60,644 nucleotides of DNA, taken from NCBI GenBank assembly GCA_002435145.1, contig DJLT01000041.1, positions 1 through 60,644 on the forward strand, in the 5' to 3' direction. How positions within the stretch are numbered: the stretch's first letter is position 1; each line of letters begins with the position of its first letter. The DNA is from Neptuniibacter sp. UBA6509. GTDB lineage: Bacteria; Pseudomonadota; Gammaproteobacteria; Pseudomonadales; Balneatricaceae. The notes beneath the pieces were generated by a model. That model was given only the letters and a program-made list of their open reading frames with translations, was not told where the DNA came from and did no database searches. The position numbers were made by a program, and so were the translations under genes. Positions 40,775 through 50,994 of the stretch are shown piece after piece.

Positions 40775-41737
40775 ATGAGGGCTAGGGGGCTGAGCGCGAA
40801 GGAAAAGGGTTTTAGTTTAGTAGAGTTGATGATCGCTTTAGTCCTTGGCTTGTTTGTAATTGGTGGTGTTATCTCGGTCTTTATTGGTAGCTCTCAAAGC
40901 TTTAGATCCAATGAAGCATTGTCCAGAGTCCAGGAAAACGGACGCTTTGCCTTGGAACTCATCGCTCAAGATATTCGAAATACAGGCTATAAAGGTAGCT
41001 GTTTTGTGGATGCGGTAGATGTTATTAATACAGCAGATTCAGATTATGAGTCGGATGCCTATGATCTCAATGATCCAATTAAAGGTTGGGCCAATTCTAC
41101 AGGTGAATTCTTTGCAGGTGATTTAACGGGCTATCAGGCAGGCACGGATTTGATAATAGTGAAGCATGCTGCCGAGGCTGCTGGAGCTATTTTATCGGCA
41201 AATGTAGATTCGACTGATACTACGTTTTCTACGATTGGTGGTGAAACGCCGGGAGCTATTTTAGTCCTCTCGGATGCAATAGGTTGCGATATTTTTCAGA
41301 ACACGGCCGCGAGTGATACTGCTGACTTAGAGCGAGGGACCGCTGGGGAAACGATGAATAATAAAACTGTGGCAACGCAAGCATTAAGTCACTCATATCT
41401 TTCCGGGGGGAGTACAGATATTTCGTTATTGTCTAGTACTCTATTTTATGTAGGTTCGGGCTTAACTACCTCAAGTGCGCTTCGGAGCGTTAGCTATGAT
41501 AATGGTGCTCCTGATGATCAAGAGTTGGTTGAAGGTGTAACGGATCTCACGTTTAACTACGCTGTTGTATCGGGTGCAGGGCCTGCGCTCAACTACTCGA
41601 ATACTGCTGTTCAGATAACGGCAGCTAATGAGTGGGATGATGTTGTAGCAGTCAGGGTGACGGTGGATGTTGTAGGAGACCAAAATATATCGCACCAGTT
41701 TTCTACCACTATAGCGATAAGGAATCGTTTGCAATGA
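40775..41737 (+). CDS. pilW: Minor pilin PilW
   Basis: 320 residues. Leader ending KEKG before FSLVELMIALVLGLFVIGGV, followed by a long globular part (VQENGRFALELIAQDIRNTG, the usual PilW helix). Ends with VVAVRVTVDVVGDQ. 3 bp after pilV and overlapping pilX by 4 bp. Confidence 0.87.
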   Translation: MRARGLSAKEKGFSLVELMIALVLGLFVIGGVISVFIGSSQSFRSNEALSRVQENGRFALELIAQDIRNTGYKGSCFVDAVDVINTADSDYESDAYDLNDPIKGWANSTGEFFAGDLTGYQAGTDLIIVKHAAEAAGAILSANVDSTDTTFSTIGGETPGAILVLSDAIGCDIFQNTAASDTADLERGTAGETMNNKTVATQALSHSYLSGGSTDISLLSSTLFYVGSGLTTSSALRSVSYDNGAPDDQELVEGVTDLTFNYAVVSGAGPALNYSNTAVQITAANEWDDVVAVRVTVDVVGDQNISHQFSTTIAIRNRLQ

Positions 41738-42177
41738 TTACTCAGCGTCAGATTAAATCAGATCAGAAGGGCGCTGTGTTGATTGTTGCGCTTATCTTTT
41801 TGGTAGTTTTATCATTGATTGGCGTTAGCTCCATGCAGGGAACGACGATGCAGGAGACAATGTCAGGTAACTTGCGAGACCAATATTCTGCTTTTAATGC
41901 AGCAGAGGCTGGATTACGAGAAGGGGAACGGCAGGCAAGAACTGATTATTTCGATGACGCTCTAGATCAAGATACATCGATTAGTGGAAGTTATGCAGCC
42001 TCTTTCTCCTCGGCAGCAGTTCCTTCTTGGAATGCTGAATTGTTGGCGGAGATTTACGTAAGTACAGGTATTGATGCTGATTCTTCTGGAGCTGTGATTA
42101 GAGTGACAGCCTCATCAGCGGGCTTTACCGGACAATCGGATGTTCGGCTTGAATCAATTTATGTAGTGGAAGAATAA
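41734..42177 (+). CDS. pilX: Minor pilin PilX
   Basis: 147 residues. The N-terminal segment QKGAVLIVALIFLVVLSLIG is the PilX type, with Ala at +1 and no Glu at +5, as in GspK-like tip pilins. Then MQETMSGNLRDQYSAFNAAEAG, a hallmark of PilX. Overlaps pilW; pilY1 follows. Confidence 0.88.
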   Translation: MITQRQIKSDQKGAVLIVALIFLVVLSLIGVSSMQGTTMQETMSGNLRDQYSAFNAAEAGLREGERQARTDYFDDALDQDTSISGSYAASFSSAAVPSWNAELLAEIYVSTGIDADSSGAVIRVTASSAGFTGQSDVRLESIYVVEE

Positions 42178-42208
42178 GATTACTTTCACGGTTATGGGAG
42201 ACTGTTCA

Positions 42209-45200
42209 ATGAAGTATTCAAAATCTACAAGCCTCTGTTGGTTAGTCTCTGCGCTTGTTTCTGTTAGCTTATGGACGCCTTTAAGTATGGCTTCTACTGT
42301 AGCTCAAACCCCCTTGTTTTTAGGTGAAGGTAATGTGCCAGGAAATTTAGCATTAGTCCCATCTGTTGAATGGCCGACGGTGTTAAGTGCTGCGAATATA
42401 GGTAGTTATGATGAGGATGTGGAAAGCATCGGGTATTTTGATTCAGGAAAATGTTATCGCTACCAGTATGAAACAACAGAAGCCGATCGTCACTTTTATC
42501 CGGTCAGTCTCACAAGTGATTTTAAATGTTCCGGAGATGTATGGAGCGGAAATTATTTAAATTGGGCTACGACCCAGACAATTGATCCATTTCGTTGGGC
42601 ATTGACAGGCGGTTATAGAGTTAAAGACACAACCACTGAAACTTGGTTAGAGAAAGCTCGTCATAGCGGTCAAAATAATTATTTTGATGAAAGGACGATC
42701 TCGGGAGCGACTGTTGTAAATAATGCGACACCGTTTTCTACAGCTACCTTTAAGTCAGAGGTAGGTGGGCTGGCTAACCAGATGCATTTTACGTTGCCAT
42801 CAGGTCATGGGTTTACAAACCTGACAGGTGCCGCATCTGTTATAGCTTTTCATGATACTGATTTTAGTTCGGGATGGAGTACGTATTCTAGTGGATCGGT
42901 TTCACGAAGCTCAACTCAAGCGCAGGATGATAGTTTTTCTCTAAAAAAGACTAACAATGACGACCCTAATGGGGGGTATAAAAATCTTGGCACCACAGTG
43001 GATTATGATGACTTCATTTTTGATGGCTGGATTTATCGGCCTACAGTCGGTACTCAAAATGGGCAATCCGATCGCTTAGCTTTATCTAATAGCAGCGCGA
43101 ATGGTTATGGTTTTAATATTTCTTCCGGAAACATTCGAATTGAGCGTCGTAACGGGGGATCTGGAACAACAATAAGCAGTAGCGTCTCGATTTCTCGCCC
43201 CTCTGATCAGTGGTATCGTTTTGTTTTTCAGTCTGTATCTGGTAATAAATTCAAGTTAACTGTTTTTAACAGTTCTGGTACACAGTTAGGCACAGTTACT
43301 AGCAATGCAGATACTAACTATAATAATTTCAGTCGGTTATATGTACATGGAGGTCATGAGTATTATGTAGATAATCTTACTATTCATGAAATTACAAGTG
43401 CTGGATCGGTTGCCTACGATAATGTTTCTAGTGATAAATATGGGACAACAGTAAGGGTTAAGGTCTGTGATTCTAATATTGGAGTAGAGGATAACTGTAA
43501 ACAGTATGGCTCTAACTGGAAACCTGAAGGTCTTATTCAACGATATTCAGATGAAATCCGATACAGTATTTTTGGCTACCTTAATGATTCTAATTACAAT
43601 AGAGATGGTGGCGTTTTAAGGGCTAGCAAGAAATATGTTGGTCCTACGCAGTTGGATCCTACCTTGGGGGTTATTACCAATCCAAATACCGAATGGGATG
43701 CTAGTACAGGGGTGCTGATTCAAAATCCTGACGCTGCCGATGCATCTGATACCGCAACATATTATGGGGCAAGTGTATCAAATAGTGGTGTTCTTAATTA
43801 CCTTAATAAGTTTGGGCAGCTTAATAGCAATAACTTTAAAAGTTATGATCCTGTAAGTGAACTATATTATACGGCGCTTAGGTATTACAAAAACCAAAGC
43901 AGCATAGAAGAATATTATACGAAAACGCCTAATCATAACTCTTCTCCTGGTAGCACTGAAATAGCGAAATGGGTTGATGGATTTCCTGTTGTTCGGACGT
44001 GGAGTGATCCTATTCAATACGCTTGCCAGAAAAACGTAGTTTTAGGGATTGGTGATGTAAATACTCACCGAGATAAGAATTTGCCTGGTAATACATCTGG
44101 AACTGATGAGCCTTCAAAACCTTCAGGAGTTACGAATGACATCACTGTTGATGTTCGAACGGCAACAGATAAAATCGCAGCCCTTGAAGGTATAAGTATT
44201 GATACCAGCGCTGCTAGCTATTCTGGACGAAATAATTCTGCATTTATGGCAGGTCTTGCTTATGATGCAAATACAACCGATATTCGGTCTGATAGTGGTG
44301 ATTATGCGGGCACTCAGACAGTTCAAACCTATTGGGTCGATGTATTAGAGAATGAAGTTTTACGCGACAAGAGAAACAATCAATTCTGGCTCACGGCAAA
44401 GTATGGTGGGTTTGTTGTCCGTAAGCACCCTAGTTGTTCTTTGCCTAGTTATACTCCAACAGGAACAGAGTGCGATGATCAAAGTTTAGGTGATCCTTAC
44501 CTTCGTACAGATGCTCTGCCAGAATGGTGGTGGTATACCAATACAGATATATTGGACCCAAATTCAGGCAGTGATTATAAGAGAGCGGATAATTTCTATA
44601 CCGCGGGAGATGCGCGGAAAATGGTTGATGGCCTGACGGATGCATTTGCTTCCATCGCGGCATCGGTTCGTGGTGCAGCATCAGCCTTAACTGCCAATAC
44701 TTCCCGTCTAGGTACGGGATCTGCGTTATTTAATGCTTTGATGGATACTACCTTATGGTCAGGTGATCTTGTTGCTCGCGGGATTAGTTCTACAGGGGTG
44801 TTGGCTACTTCAGATACTTGGAGTGCGGCCACCGTTATGGATGCGTTGGCTGAGTCCTCCCTTACGAATCGGAAAATATTTACAAGTACTTATGCTTCGA
44901 AAGACTCGATTACAGGTATTACGTTAAATACTAGTGGAGTGGAATTTAAGTGGGCGAGTCTATCCGCAGAGCAAAAAGAGATGCTACGAACAACCCCTTC
45001 AAGTGGTCCTTTGACCACTGAAGCAATAGCCCAGCAGAGATTAGATTTTTTACGTGGTAGTCGCTTGCTTGAACAGACGGTCACAAATAACTCGAATCCA
45101 TTCCGTCAACGTGGGAGCCGGTTAGGCGATATCGTAAACTCTTCGCCTCAGTATGTTAATAAAAATAACTTTGGCTATAGTGCTTTAGGTACTCCTGTTT

Positions 45201-46741
45201 TTACGAGTTCGATAGGAAGTGATTATCTGACTTACAGAGCATCCTCGGTTTATGTTAATAAACCACCCATTTTGTTGGTGGGAGCCAATGATGGCATGCT
45301 GCATGCCTTTGATGCGACATTGGGTAGTGACGGAGGTAAGGAGTTATTTGCCTATGTCCCTTCAGGCGTGTTTAGTAATTTGTATGAGTTAGTGTATCCA
45401 GATTATAGCCATCGTTACTATGTTGATGGCGTTCCAAGAGCGTTTGATGCTTGGTTTGATCCAGCGGATGTACCTACCGGAGTATCCGGTGGCTGGAAAA
45501 GCGTTGTTGCTATTACCCCCGGAGCAGGAGGTGCTGGGGTGTCATTATTGGATATTAGTGACCCTGAAAATATGACTGAAGATGAAGTCTTATGGGAGTT
45601 TTCTCATGAGGATATGGGGGTATTAATTCAGCAGCCATTTATCACTCCTTTACATAACGGTAAATTCGGCGTGATAGTCACAAGCGGTTTTTCACATGGG
45701 GCTACAGAGGGGCATATTTGGGTTTTAAATATAGCAGATGGGTCAATTATTAGGGATATTGTCATCCCTACAACGGGGGGGGTAGGCCAGCCGGCAGTAG
45801 TTGATTTGAATCGAGACAAAATTGCAGATCGTATTATTGTTGGGGATACTTTAGGTAACGTCTGGCGCTTTGATATTACCAGTACCCTACCTGCAAACTG
45901 GGCTCCGCCTGCAGCGCTAGTGAGCGGTACGACCCCCGTTCCTTTTTTTGTTGCAAAAGATGCTTCAGGAACAAGGCAGCCTATTACGGGACCTGTGAAT
46001 ACTGCCTTTGATAGTAAGGGGCGCCATATGGTGCTGTTTGGCACAGGTAGCTATTACCTGAGTGGTGATAACCAAGTCGGTTCAACCCCTCAAGTGCAAT
46101 CTCTGTATGGCGTTTTAGATACAGGGATAATTATTAGTGATCGCACGCAATTATTACAACAGGATATTATCTATGAAGGGGTAATAGGTAATCATGGAGC
46201 GCGTGTTACTTCAGATAATAGTTTACAGCTATCGGATAAAGGTTGGTTTTTAGATTTAGCGTGGTCTACTACCTACAGTGGCCCAGGAGGTATTGGTGAG
46301 TTAATTGATACGCGCCCAGTGCTAAGAATTGGACAAGTATTGGTTGCTACTAAAATTCCTTCCTCTGATCCTTGCGCAGCGGGGGGGAGCAGTTGGATTA
46401 TGGCTCTTGACTATGAATCGGGTTCTGCTTTGAGTAATTCAACATTTGACTATGACGAAGATGGTGATTTTGGGGCCTCAGATTTAGTGGCTACGCCGGG
46501 GACTGATGCGGATGGTAACCCTGTTGTGGAGAATAAGGTTGGCTCTGGTGTTATGATGAACCAAGGTGGGGGCTTTGCAAATTTAGGTGATGGGTCATTT
46601 GTAAGGGAGATTCCCGCAGATGGTGAAACATCAACTACTGTTCGTGCTTGTTTGAGTAATAGTAGTAGTACTGGGATTAGTTGCCCTGAATTTAATGGAA
46701 CGTTCAGCCAAGGCCGTAAAGGATGGAGAGAGGTAAGGTAA
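42209..46741 (+). CDS. pilY1: PilY1-type pilus tip adhesin with a LamG-like insertion
   Basis: 1510 residues. ATG at 42209 with GGGAG upstream starts a signal peptide (cleavage after about SMA). The C-terminal beta-propeller carries the calcium loop DLNRDKIAD (residues 1199-1207) followed by GDTLGNVWRFD, the site that controls pilus extension and retraction in Pseudomonas PilY1. Residues about 216-395 are unusual: FDGWIYRP, SDRLALSNS, GYGFNISSGNIRIERR and YYVDNLTIHE look like a LamG/concanavalin-type domain. I see no DxSxS MIDAS motif. The start of pilE overlaps its stop by one base. Confidence 0.88.
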   Translation: MKYSKSTSLCWLVSALVSVSLWTPLSMASTVAQTPLFLGEGNVPGNLALVPSVEWPTVLSAANIGSYDEDVESIGYFDSGKCYRYQYETTEADRHFYPVSLTSDFKCSGDVWSGNYLNWATTQTIDPFRWALTGGYRVKDTTTETWLEKARHSGQNNYFDERTISGATVVNNATPFSTATFKSEVGGLANQMHFTLPSGHGFTNLTGAASVIAFHDTDFSSGWSTYSSGSVSRSSTQAQDDSFSLKKTNNDDPNGGYKNLGTTVDYDDFIFDGWIYRPTVGTQNGQSDRLALSNSSANGYGFNISSGNIRIERRNGGSGTTISSSVSISRPSDQWYRFVFQSVSGNKFKLTVFNSSGTQLGTVTSNADTNYNNFSRLYVHGGHEYYVDNLTIHEITSAGSVAYDNVSSDKYGTTVRVKVCDSNIGVEDNCKQYGSNWKPEGLIQRYSDEIRYSIFGYLNDSNYNRDGGVLRASKKYVGPTQLDPTLGVITNPNTEWDASTGVLIQNPDAADASDTATYYGASVSNSGVLNYLNKFGQLNSNNFKSYDPVSELYYTALRYYKNQSSIEEYYTKTPNHNSSPGSTEIAKWVDGFPVVRTWSDPIQYACQKNVVLGIGDVNTHRDKNLPGNTSGTDEPSKPSGVTNDITVDVRTATDKIAALEGISIDTSAASYSGRNNSAFMAGLAYDANTTDIRSDSGDYAGTQTVQTYWVDVLENEVLRDKRNNQFWLTAKYGGFVVRKHPSCSLPSYTPTGTECDDQSLGDPYLRTDALPEWWWYTNTDILDPNSGSDYKRADNFYTAGDARKMVDGLTDAFASIAASVRGAASALTANTSRLGTGSALFNALMDTTLWSGDLVARGISSTGVLATSDTWSAATVMDALAESSLTNRKIFTSTYASKDSITGITLNTSGVEFKWASLSAEQKEMLRTTPSSGPLTTEAIAQQRLDFLRGSRLLEQTVTNNSNPFRQRGSRLGDIVNSSPQYVNKNNFGYSALGTPVFTSSIGSDYLTYRASSVYVNKPPILLVGANDGMLHAFDATLGSDGGKELFAYVPSGVFSNLYELVYPDYSHRYYVDGVPRAFDAWFDPADVPTGVSGGWKSVVAITPGAGGAGVSLLDISDPENMTEDEVLWEFSHEDMGVLIQQPFITPLHNGKFGVIVTSGFSHGATEGHIWVLNIADGSIIRDIVIPTTGGVGQPAVVDLNRDKIADRIIVGDTLGNVWRFDITSTLPANWAPPAALVSGTTPVPFFVAKDASGTRQPITGPVNTAFDSKGRHMVLFGTGSYYLSGDNQVGSTPQVQSLYGVLDTGIIISDRTQLLQQDIIYEGVIGNHGARVTSDNSLQLSDKGWFLDLAWSTTYSGPGGIGELIDTRPVLRIGQVLVATKIPSSDPCAAGGSSWIMALDYESGSALSNSTFDYDEDGDFGASDLVATPGTDADGNPVVENKVGSGVMMNQGGGFANLGDGSFVREIPADGETSTTVRACLSNSSSTGISCPEFNGTFSQGRKGWREVR

Positions 46742-47133
46742 TGCAGGGTAAATATGAATTAGGCTTTTCTCTATTAGAGTTAATGATTGTTGTGGCTATT
46801 GTAGGCATTTTGGCATCTATTGCTTACCCTAGCTACCAAGAGCAGGTTGCAGATGGGCGCCGTGTTGATGCCCAAGCCAATATTTTATCTTTAGCTCAAC
46901 ATATGGAGCGAGAATATACAGAAAATGGAACTTATGTAGGGGCTGCATTGCCTTATAACGAAGCTCCAAAGGATGGTGCGGATAAGTTCTATGATTTGGC
47001 CTTGCCAGTACAAACGGCAACTACTTATATCTTACGTGCAAGGCCCAAAAATGGGATGGCAGGTGATCGTTGTGGCGATATGACGGTCAATCATTTAGGG
47101 CAGAAGTCTGCTTCGGAGAATGATTGTTGGTAG
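46741..47133 (+). CDS. pilE: Minor pilin PilE
   Basis: 130 residues. Short leader MQGKYELG before FSLLELMIVVAIVGILASIAY. The globular part has the Cys pair in DRCGDMTVNH and NDCW. ATG at 46741 shares a base with the pilY1 stop (TAATG) and has GAGG upstream. It is the connector to the major pilin in the minor pilin complex. Confidence 0.87.
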   Translation: MQGKYELGFSLLELMIVVAIVGILASIAYPSYQEQVADGRRVDAQANILSLAQHMEREYTENGTYVGAALPYNEAPKDGADKFYDLALPVQTATTYILRARPKNGMAGDRCGDMTVNHLGQKSASENDCW

Positions 47134-47185
47134 TACTGCTTTAATAAAATAGCTTTCTAACCTGCAAAGGATTGCGGGGAGACAT

Positions 47186-47743
47186 ATGAAAAAGGAATTT
47201 TACGCCAGAGTTCGCTGGACGTTATCTGTTGGCTTTTTAAAAGGCTTCTCATTAATCGAATTGCTGATGTCGTTGGCGTTGCTGTCTGTGGTGTTGGCAG
47301 TTGCATTTCCTAGCTTTTCTTCTTTACTTACCCGTCTGCAGTTAGATTCCGACGTTTCGGCTATCCGTGCAGGGCTTTCCTTTTCTCGGATGGCTGCCCT
47401 CTCTAAAAATAAACAGGTTATCGCTTGCCGTTGGGACGGAATTAATAATTGTACTGGCGATGCAGGCTTAGGGACATTAGTGTGGCAGATGGGTTTGCTT
47501 GTTTATATCGATATTGATGAAAATAAGATATGGACCCCTTTGGTTGATCAACAGCTTAAAATTATTCCTTTTACGTTAAGTAATAACATTATATGGAACA
47601 ATGGGGAAAAGGTGATCTTTCAACCCAATGGGAGTTCTCCGGGGTATAATGGTACTTTTACATTAACGGATGGTAACGGGGTAACCGCAGCGCTGCTTGT
47701 TTTATCGAGAACAGGTCGTTTACGGTATCAATCTCCAAATTAA
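47186..47743 (+). CDS. fimT: FimT/GspH-like pseudopilin
   Basis: 185 residues. A long leader of 19 residues ends KG before FSLIELLMSLALLSVVLAVA; the GspH region RAGLSFSRMAALSKNKQVIA follows, and Cys pair CRWDG and NNC. In Acinetobacter and other species FimT is a DNA-binding minor pilin of competence; here the function is inferred. It is at the far end of the pilin operon from fimU, 52 bp after pilE. Confidence 0.78.
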   Translation: MKKEFYARVRWTLSVGFLKGFSLIELLMSLALLSVVLAVAFPSFSSLLTRLQLDSDVSAIRAGLSFSRMAALSKNKQVIACRWDGINNCTGDAGLGTLVWQMGLLVYIDIDENKIWTPLVDQQLKIIPFTLSNNIIWNNGEKVIFQPNGSSPGYNGTFTLTDGNGVTAALLVLSRTGRLRYQSPN

Positions 47744-47818
47744 GCACCTCGTATTATATGCTCTATTTCCGTTTATCTTCACAATGGAACCCGTTTAGTC
47801 GGTATCTAGGATATTACA

Positions 47819-48904
47819 ATGTCTGATTTTCTAATTGTTGGCGGTGGTGTGATCGGTTTGATGTTGGCGCGAGAGTTAGCGCAAACAGGGGCTGAAATTA
47901 CATTAGTGGATCGTAAACTGTGTGCTCAGGAGTCTTCGTGGGCGGGTGGCGGGATTGTTTCCCCATTGTACCCCTGGCGTTATCCTGAGGCGGTCACGCA
48001 GTTAGCTACTTGGTCGCAAAGTAGTTATATCCACCTTGCTGATGAGCTGCTAGATGAAACTGGCTATGACCCTGAGCTTCGTCAGAAGGGTATGTTTATG
48101 GTTGATGTGGAAGATCAGGAAGATGCTTTGGCTTGGGCGCAAAAATACCATCGCCCGTTACGTAAAGTTGACGCTGATTTTCTTTATCAAAAAGAGCCTA
48201 ATCTAGTAAAAGGGTTGGAAGAGGCGTTATGGATGCCAGAGGTTTGCAGCATTCGTAACCCGCGTTTAGGACGTTCGCTGCGTGAGAGCTTAGTTAGAAA
48301 GCCTAATGTAAGGTTGTTGGAGCAGCAGGAAGTAGAAAGTTTTGCTCAAGATGCTAATCGGATTGTGGGTGTTAATACAAAACAAGGGTTGGTTACTGGG
48401 GATAAAGTAGTTATCGCTGCAGGGGCATGGAGTGCTGATCTGTTGAAACTGTTAGGTCAAGAGATCCCTGTTAAGCCTGTACATGGGCAGATGATGCTGT
48501 TCAAAGCAAAACCTGGGTTAGTCGATCGGGTGGTGCTTAAGGGTGGTCGCTATGTGATACCACGTAATGACGGGCGCGTACTTGTTGGAAGTACCTTGGA
48601 GCACTTCGGTTTCGAAAAACGTACCACGCAAGAGGCAGCGGCTTCTTTGCATGCAACGGCACTCGATATTATCCCTGAGCTAGATAATTATTCAGTGGAG
48701 CATCACTGGTCTGGTTTGCGCCCAGGTTCACCTGAAGGAATTCCTTATATTGGCGCTGTGCCCGGTTACGACAATTTGTTTGTAAATGCTGGGCAGTATC
48801 GAAACGGCTTAGTGCTTGCGCCTGCGTCTACCCGTTTGTTGGTAGATCTTATGTTGCAGCGAGAAACGATTATTCCAGCTGAACCCTATCGGTTTGATAG
48901 ATAG
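47819..48904 (+). CDS. thiO: Glycine oxidase ThiO (FAD-dependent)
   Basis: 361 residues of the DAO family. N-terminal dinucleotide-binding motif DFLIVGGGVIGLMLARELA, then ESSWAGGGIVSPLYPWRYP, and near the C-terminus HHWSGLRPGSPEGIPYIG and NAGQYRNGLVLAPAS. It supplies iminoglycine for the thiamine thiazole ring. No other thi genes are near; in Pseudomonas thiO also adjoins the fim/pil cluster. A 7-bp stem without T run lies at 48925-48955. Confidence 0.88.
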   Translation: MSDFLIVGGGVIGLMLARELAQTGAEITLVDRKLCAQESSWAGGGIVSPLYPWRYPEAVTQLATWSQSSYIHLADELLDETGYDPELRQKGMFMVDVEDQEDALAWAQKYHRPLRKVDADFLYQKEPNLVKGLEEALWMPEVCSIRNPRLGRSLRESLVRKPNVRLLEQQEVESFAQDANRIVGVNTKQGLVTGDKVVIAAGAWSADLLKLLGQEIPVKPVHGQMMLFKAKPGLVDRVVLKGGRYVIPRNDGRVLVGSTLEHFGFEKRTTQEAAASLHATALDIIPELDNYSVEHHWSGLRPGSPEGIPYIGAVPGYDNLFVNAGQYRNGLVLAPASTRLLVDLMLQRETIIPAEPYRFDR

Positions 48905-48992
48905 CAGGGGATAGATAGCTTTAACTTGTAGAATAAAGGGCTGAGCTCCTACAAGGTAGATGAGCGATGCCCTTAGTCATACACCGCTGATC

Positions 48993-49826
48993 TTAGTCGT
49001 AAATGGTAGGAATCGGCGCGCGCTTGTGCTGAGTTTTTGTATAGATATCGATGAGGCGTTTCTCTACTTCAGCCGTTACCGGTTTCCCTTCAAGAAAATC
49101 ATCTATTTCATCGTAGCTAAGCCCTAATGCGTGTTCATCTGCTTTCTGCGGAGCCAAGCACTCTAAGTCTGCTGTGGGCGTTTTCTCAACTAAGAGAGCG
49201 GGTGCACCAAGAGTTTTGGCTACTGCTCTTACTTGGCGTTTACTTAACCCAAAAAGAGGGGCTAAATCACAGGCGCCATCGCCCCATTTTGTATAAAAAC
49301 CGGTTATATTCTCTGCGGAATGATCTGTTCCAATAACAAGAGCGCCAACAATGCCTGCGACCTCATATTGAGCCATCATACGTGCCCGCGCTTTTACATT
49401 GCCTTTAGCAAAATCAACGGCTGATTCTGTCGCTTGATTAAGATTGTTCGAGGCTAAAGATTGGCAGACCTCAGCATGTAATCCTTCAACCGAGGGCTTA
49501 ACATTAACCGTTAATCGCTGGCTGGGCTGGATAAAGTTCAATGCAGTTTGCGCATCTTCTTCATCGTGCTGAGTACCATAAGGAAGGCGGACGGCAATAA
49601 AGTTATAATCGCTACTGTTATGCTCTTTGTTTAGTTGATCAACAGCTAATTGAGCTAGACGACCACAGGTGGAAGAGTCCACGCCGCCGCTAATGCCTAA
49701 AACTAAATTTTTTAAGCCAGACTTATGAAGTGTGTCTTTGATAAAGGCTGTTCTGAGTAAGATCTCTTCGTTTGGATTAATCTCAGCTAAAACTTTCATC
49801 TCTTCTATTATGGCTTTGGCTTGCAT
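48993..49826 (-). CDS. nadE: NH3-dependent NAD synthetase
   Basis: 277 residues, homologous to the ammonia-dependent enzyme of E. coli. The PP-loop [20 protein letters not shown], the [20 protein letters not shown] segment and the KTPTADLE segment are present. No glutaminase domain. ATG at 49826 with GAGAG 7 nt upstream. Confidence 0.95.
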   Translation of the reverse strand: MQAKAIIEEMKVLAEINPNEEILLRTAFIKDTLHKSGLKNLVLGISGGVDSSTCGRLAQLAVDQLNKEHNSSDYNFIAVRLPYGTQHDEEDAQTALNFIQPSQRLTVNVKPSVEGLHAEVCQSLASNNLNQATESAVDFAKGNVKARARMMAQYEVAGIVGALVIGTDHSAENITGFYTKWGDGACDLAPLFGLSKRQVRAVAKTLGAPALLVEKTPTADLECLAPQKADEHALGLSYDEIDDFLEGKPVTAEVEKRLIDIYTKTQHKRAPIPTIYD

Positions 49827-49879
49827 GTTTATTCTCTCAGCTGGTTGACGCGTTGTCGTAGTCTATGTGATTTTTACCA

Positions 49880-49905
49880 TTAAAAAAGGCACCCGAGGGT
49901 GCCTT
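49880..49905 (-). terminator. bamD terminator
   Basis: AAGGCACC-CTCG-GGTGCCTT on the minus strand followed by TTTT, just after the bamD stop and before nadE. Confidence 0.9.
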
Positions 49906-49913
49906 AAAATTAA

Positions 49914-50846
49914 TTATTCAGCGTTTTGCTTTTCATCGTCATCAAAAACACCAAAGGTTACTGTACTGAAAATGCTTCTTTCAGGTTTTGGTGCCTCTTG
50001 ACTCATTCGAACTGGGCTAGCAATTGGCGCTTCTTTTGTGTCACTAAATAGGTCAAAAGTGGCAGCATCCAGTAGTGTTTTCTCACCTTTGAAAATAGGT
50101 GAGTACTGATAGCTCGGGAAGTTTTTTGCTAAAACTGACTGCGTGTCTGCGGCTAAATCTTGTTGCCCTAAATGAGTATAGGCTTCAATCATTACGGCAA
50201 GTGCGTCAGGTACAGCAGGTGTTTCCTGCATGTTCTCTATAACGTAACGGCCACGGTTAGCTGCTGCGACAAAGGCTTCACGTTGGATATAGTAACGGGC
50301 AACATGGACTTCATAAGCGGCTAGGCGGTTTTTCAGGTAGACCATACGTTTTTGTGAGTCCGGCGCATATTGGCTCTCAGGGTAGCGGCTTACCAGTGTT
50401 GCAAAGCTCTCAAATGAATCGAGAGCGGCGCCTGGGTCACGTTGTGTTTCATCAATAGGCAAGTATTGAGTGATCCATGAGATATCCTGCTCAAATGCTG
50501 TTAGGCCTTTGAGGTAATACGCATAATCAATATTGTCGTGATTCGGGTGTAAGCGGATGAAGCGGTCAGCTGCTGCGCGTGCGGCTTCCGGCTCATAACT
50601 ACTAAAATAAGCGTAAATGAGTTCCAGCTGAGCTTGTTCTGAAAAACGACCGAACGGGTAACGGGCTTCTAGCAGCTGTAGTTTTTCGATGGCAATGTCG
50701 AAGTTTTCATTGTCCATTGCGCTCATAGCTTCTTGGTAAAGGTCTTGCTCAGGAATGTCCGGTGCGGTTTGGATATCCTCAAACCATGAGCAAGCCGCTG
50801 TCATAAAGCAGAACAGTGCAATAATAAGTATTTTGGTAGTACGCAT
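49914..50846 (-). CDS. bamD: Outer membrane assembly lipoprotein BamD
   Basis: 310 residues. Lipoprotein signal peptide [19 protein letters not shown] with the lipidated Cys at 19. TPR-like repeats follow ([40 protein letters not shown]). It is part of the Bam complex that inserts beta-barrel proteins. The C-terminal 55 residues after [13 protein letters not shown] are a polar extension. Divergent from rluD, the same arrangement as in E. coli. Confidence 0.95.
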   Translation of the reverse strand: MRTTKILIIALFCFMTAACSWFEDIQTAPDIPEQDLYQEAMSAMDNENFDIAIEKLQLLEARYPFGRFSEQAQLELIYAYFSSYEPEAARAAADRFIRLHPNHDNIDYAYYLKGLTAFEQDISWITQYLPIDETQRDPGAALDSFESFATLVSRYPESQYAPDSQKRMVYLKNRLAAYEVHVARYYIQREAFVAAANRGRYVIENMQETPAVPDALAVMIEAYTHLGQQDLAADTQSVLAKNFPSYQYSPIFKGEKTLLDAATFDLFSDTKEAPIASPVRMSQEAPKPERSIFSTVTFGVFDDDEKQNAE

Positions 50847-50994
50847 CTTTAATTAATCCCAGTGTAGTCTCCGGCCCGAACGGTTATACTGGGCAGAAAG
50901 AGGCTATAAGCAATTCAACGGCCTATTTAAACATAACTGGTTGGACCTGTTAACACACATAGGCCCAACAAATAGAAAGTTCTGACAGGTTCTA

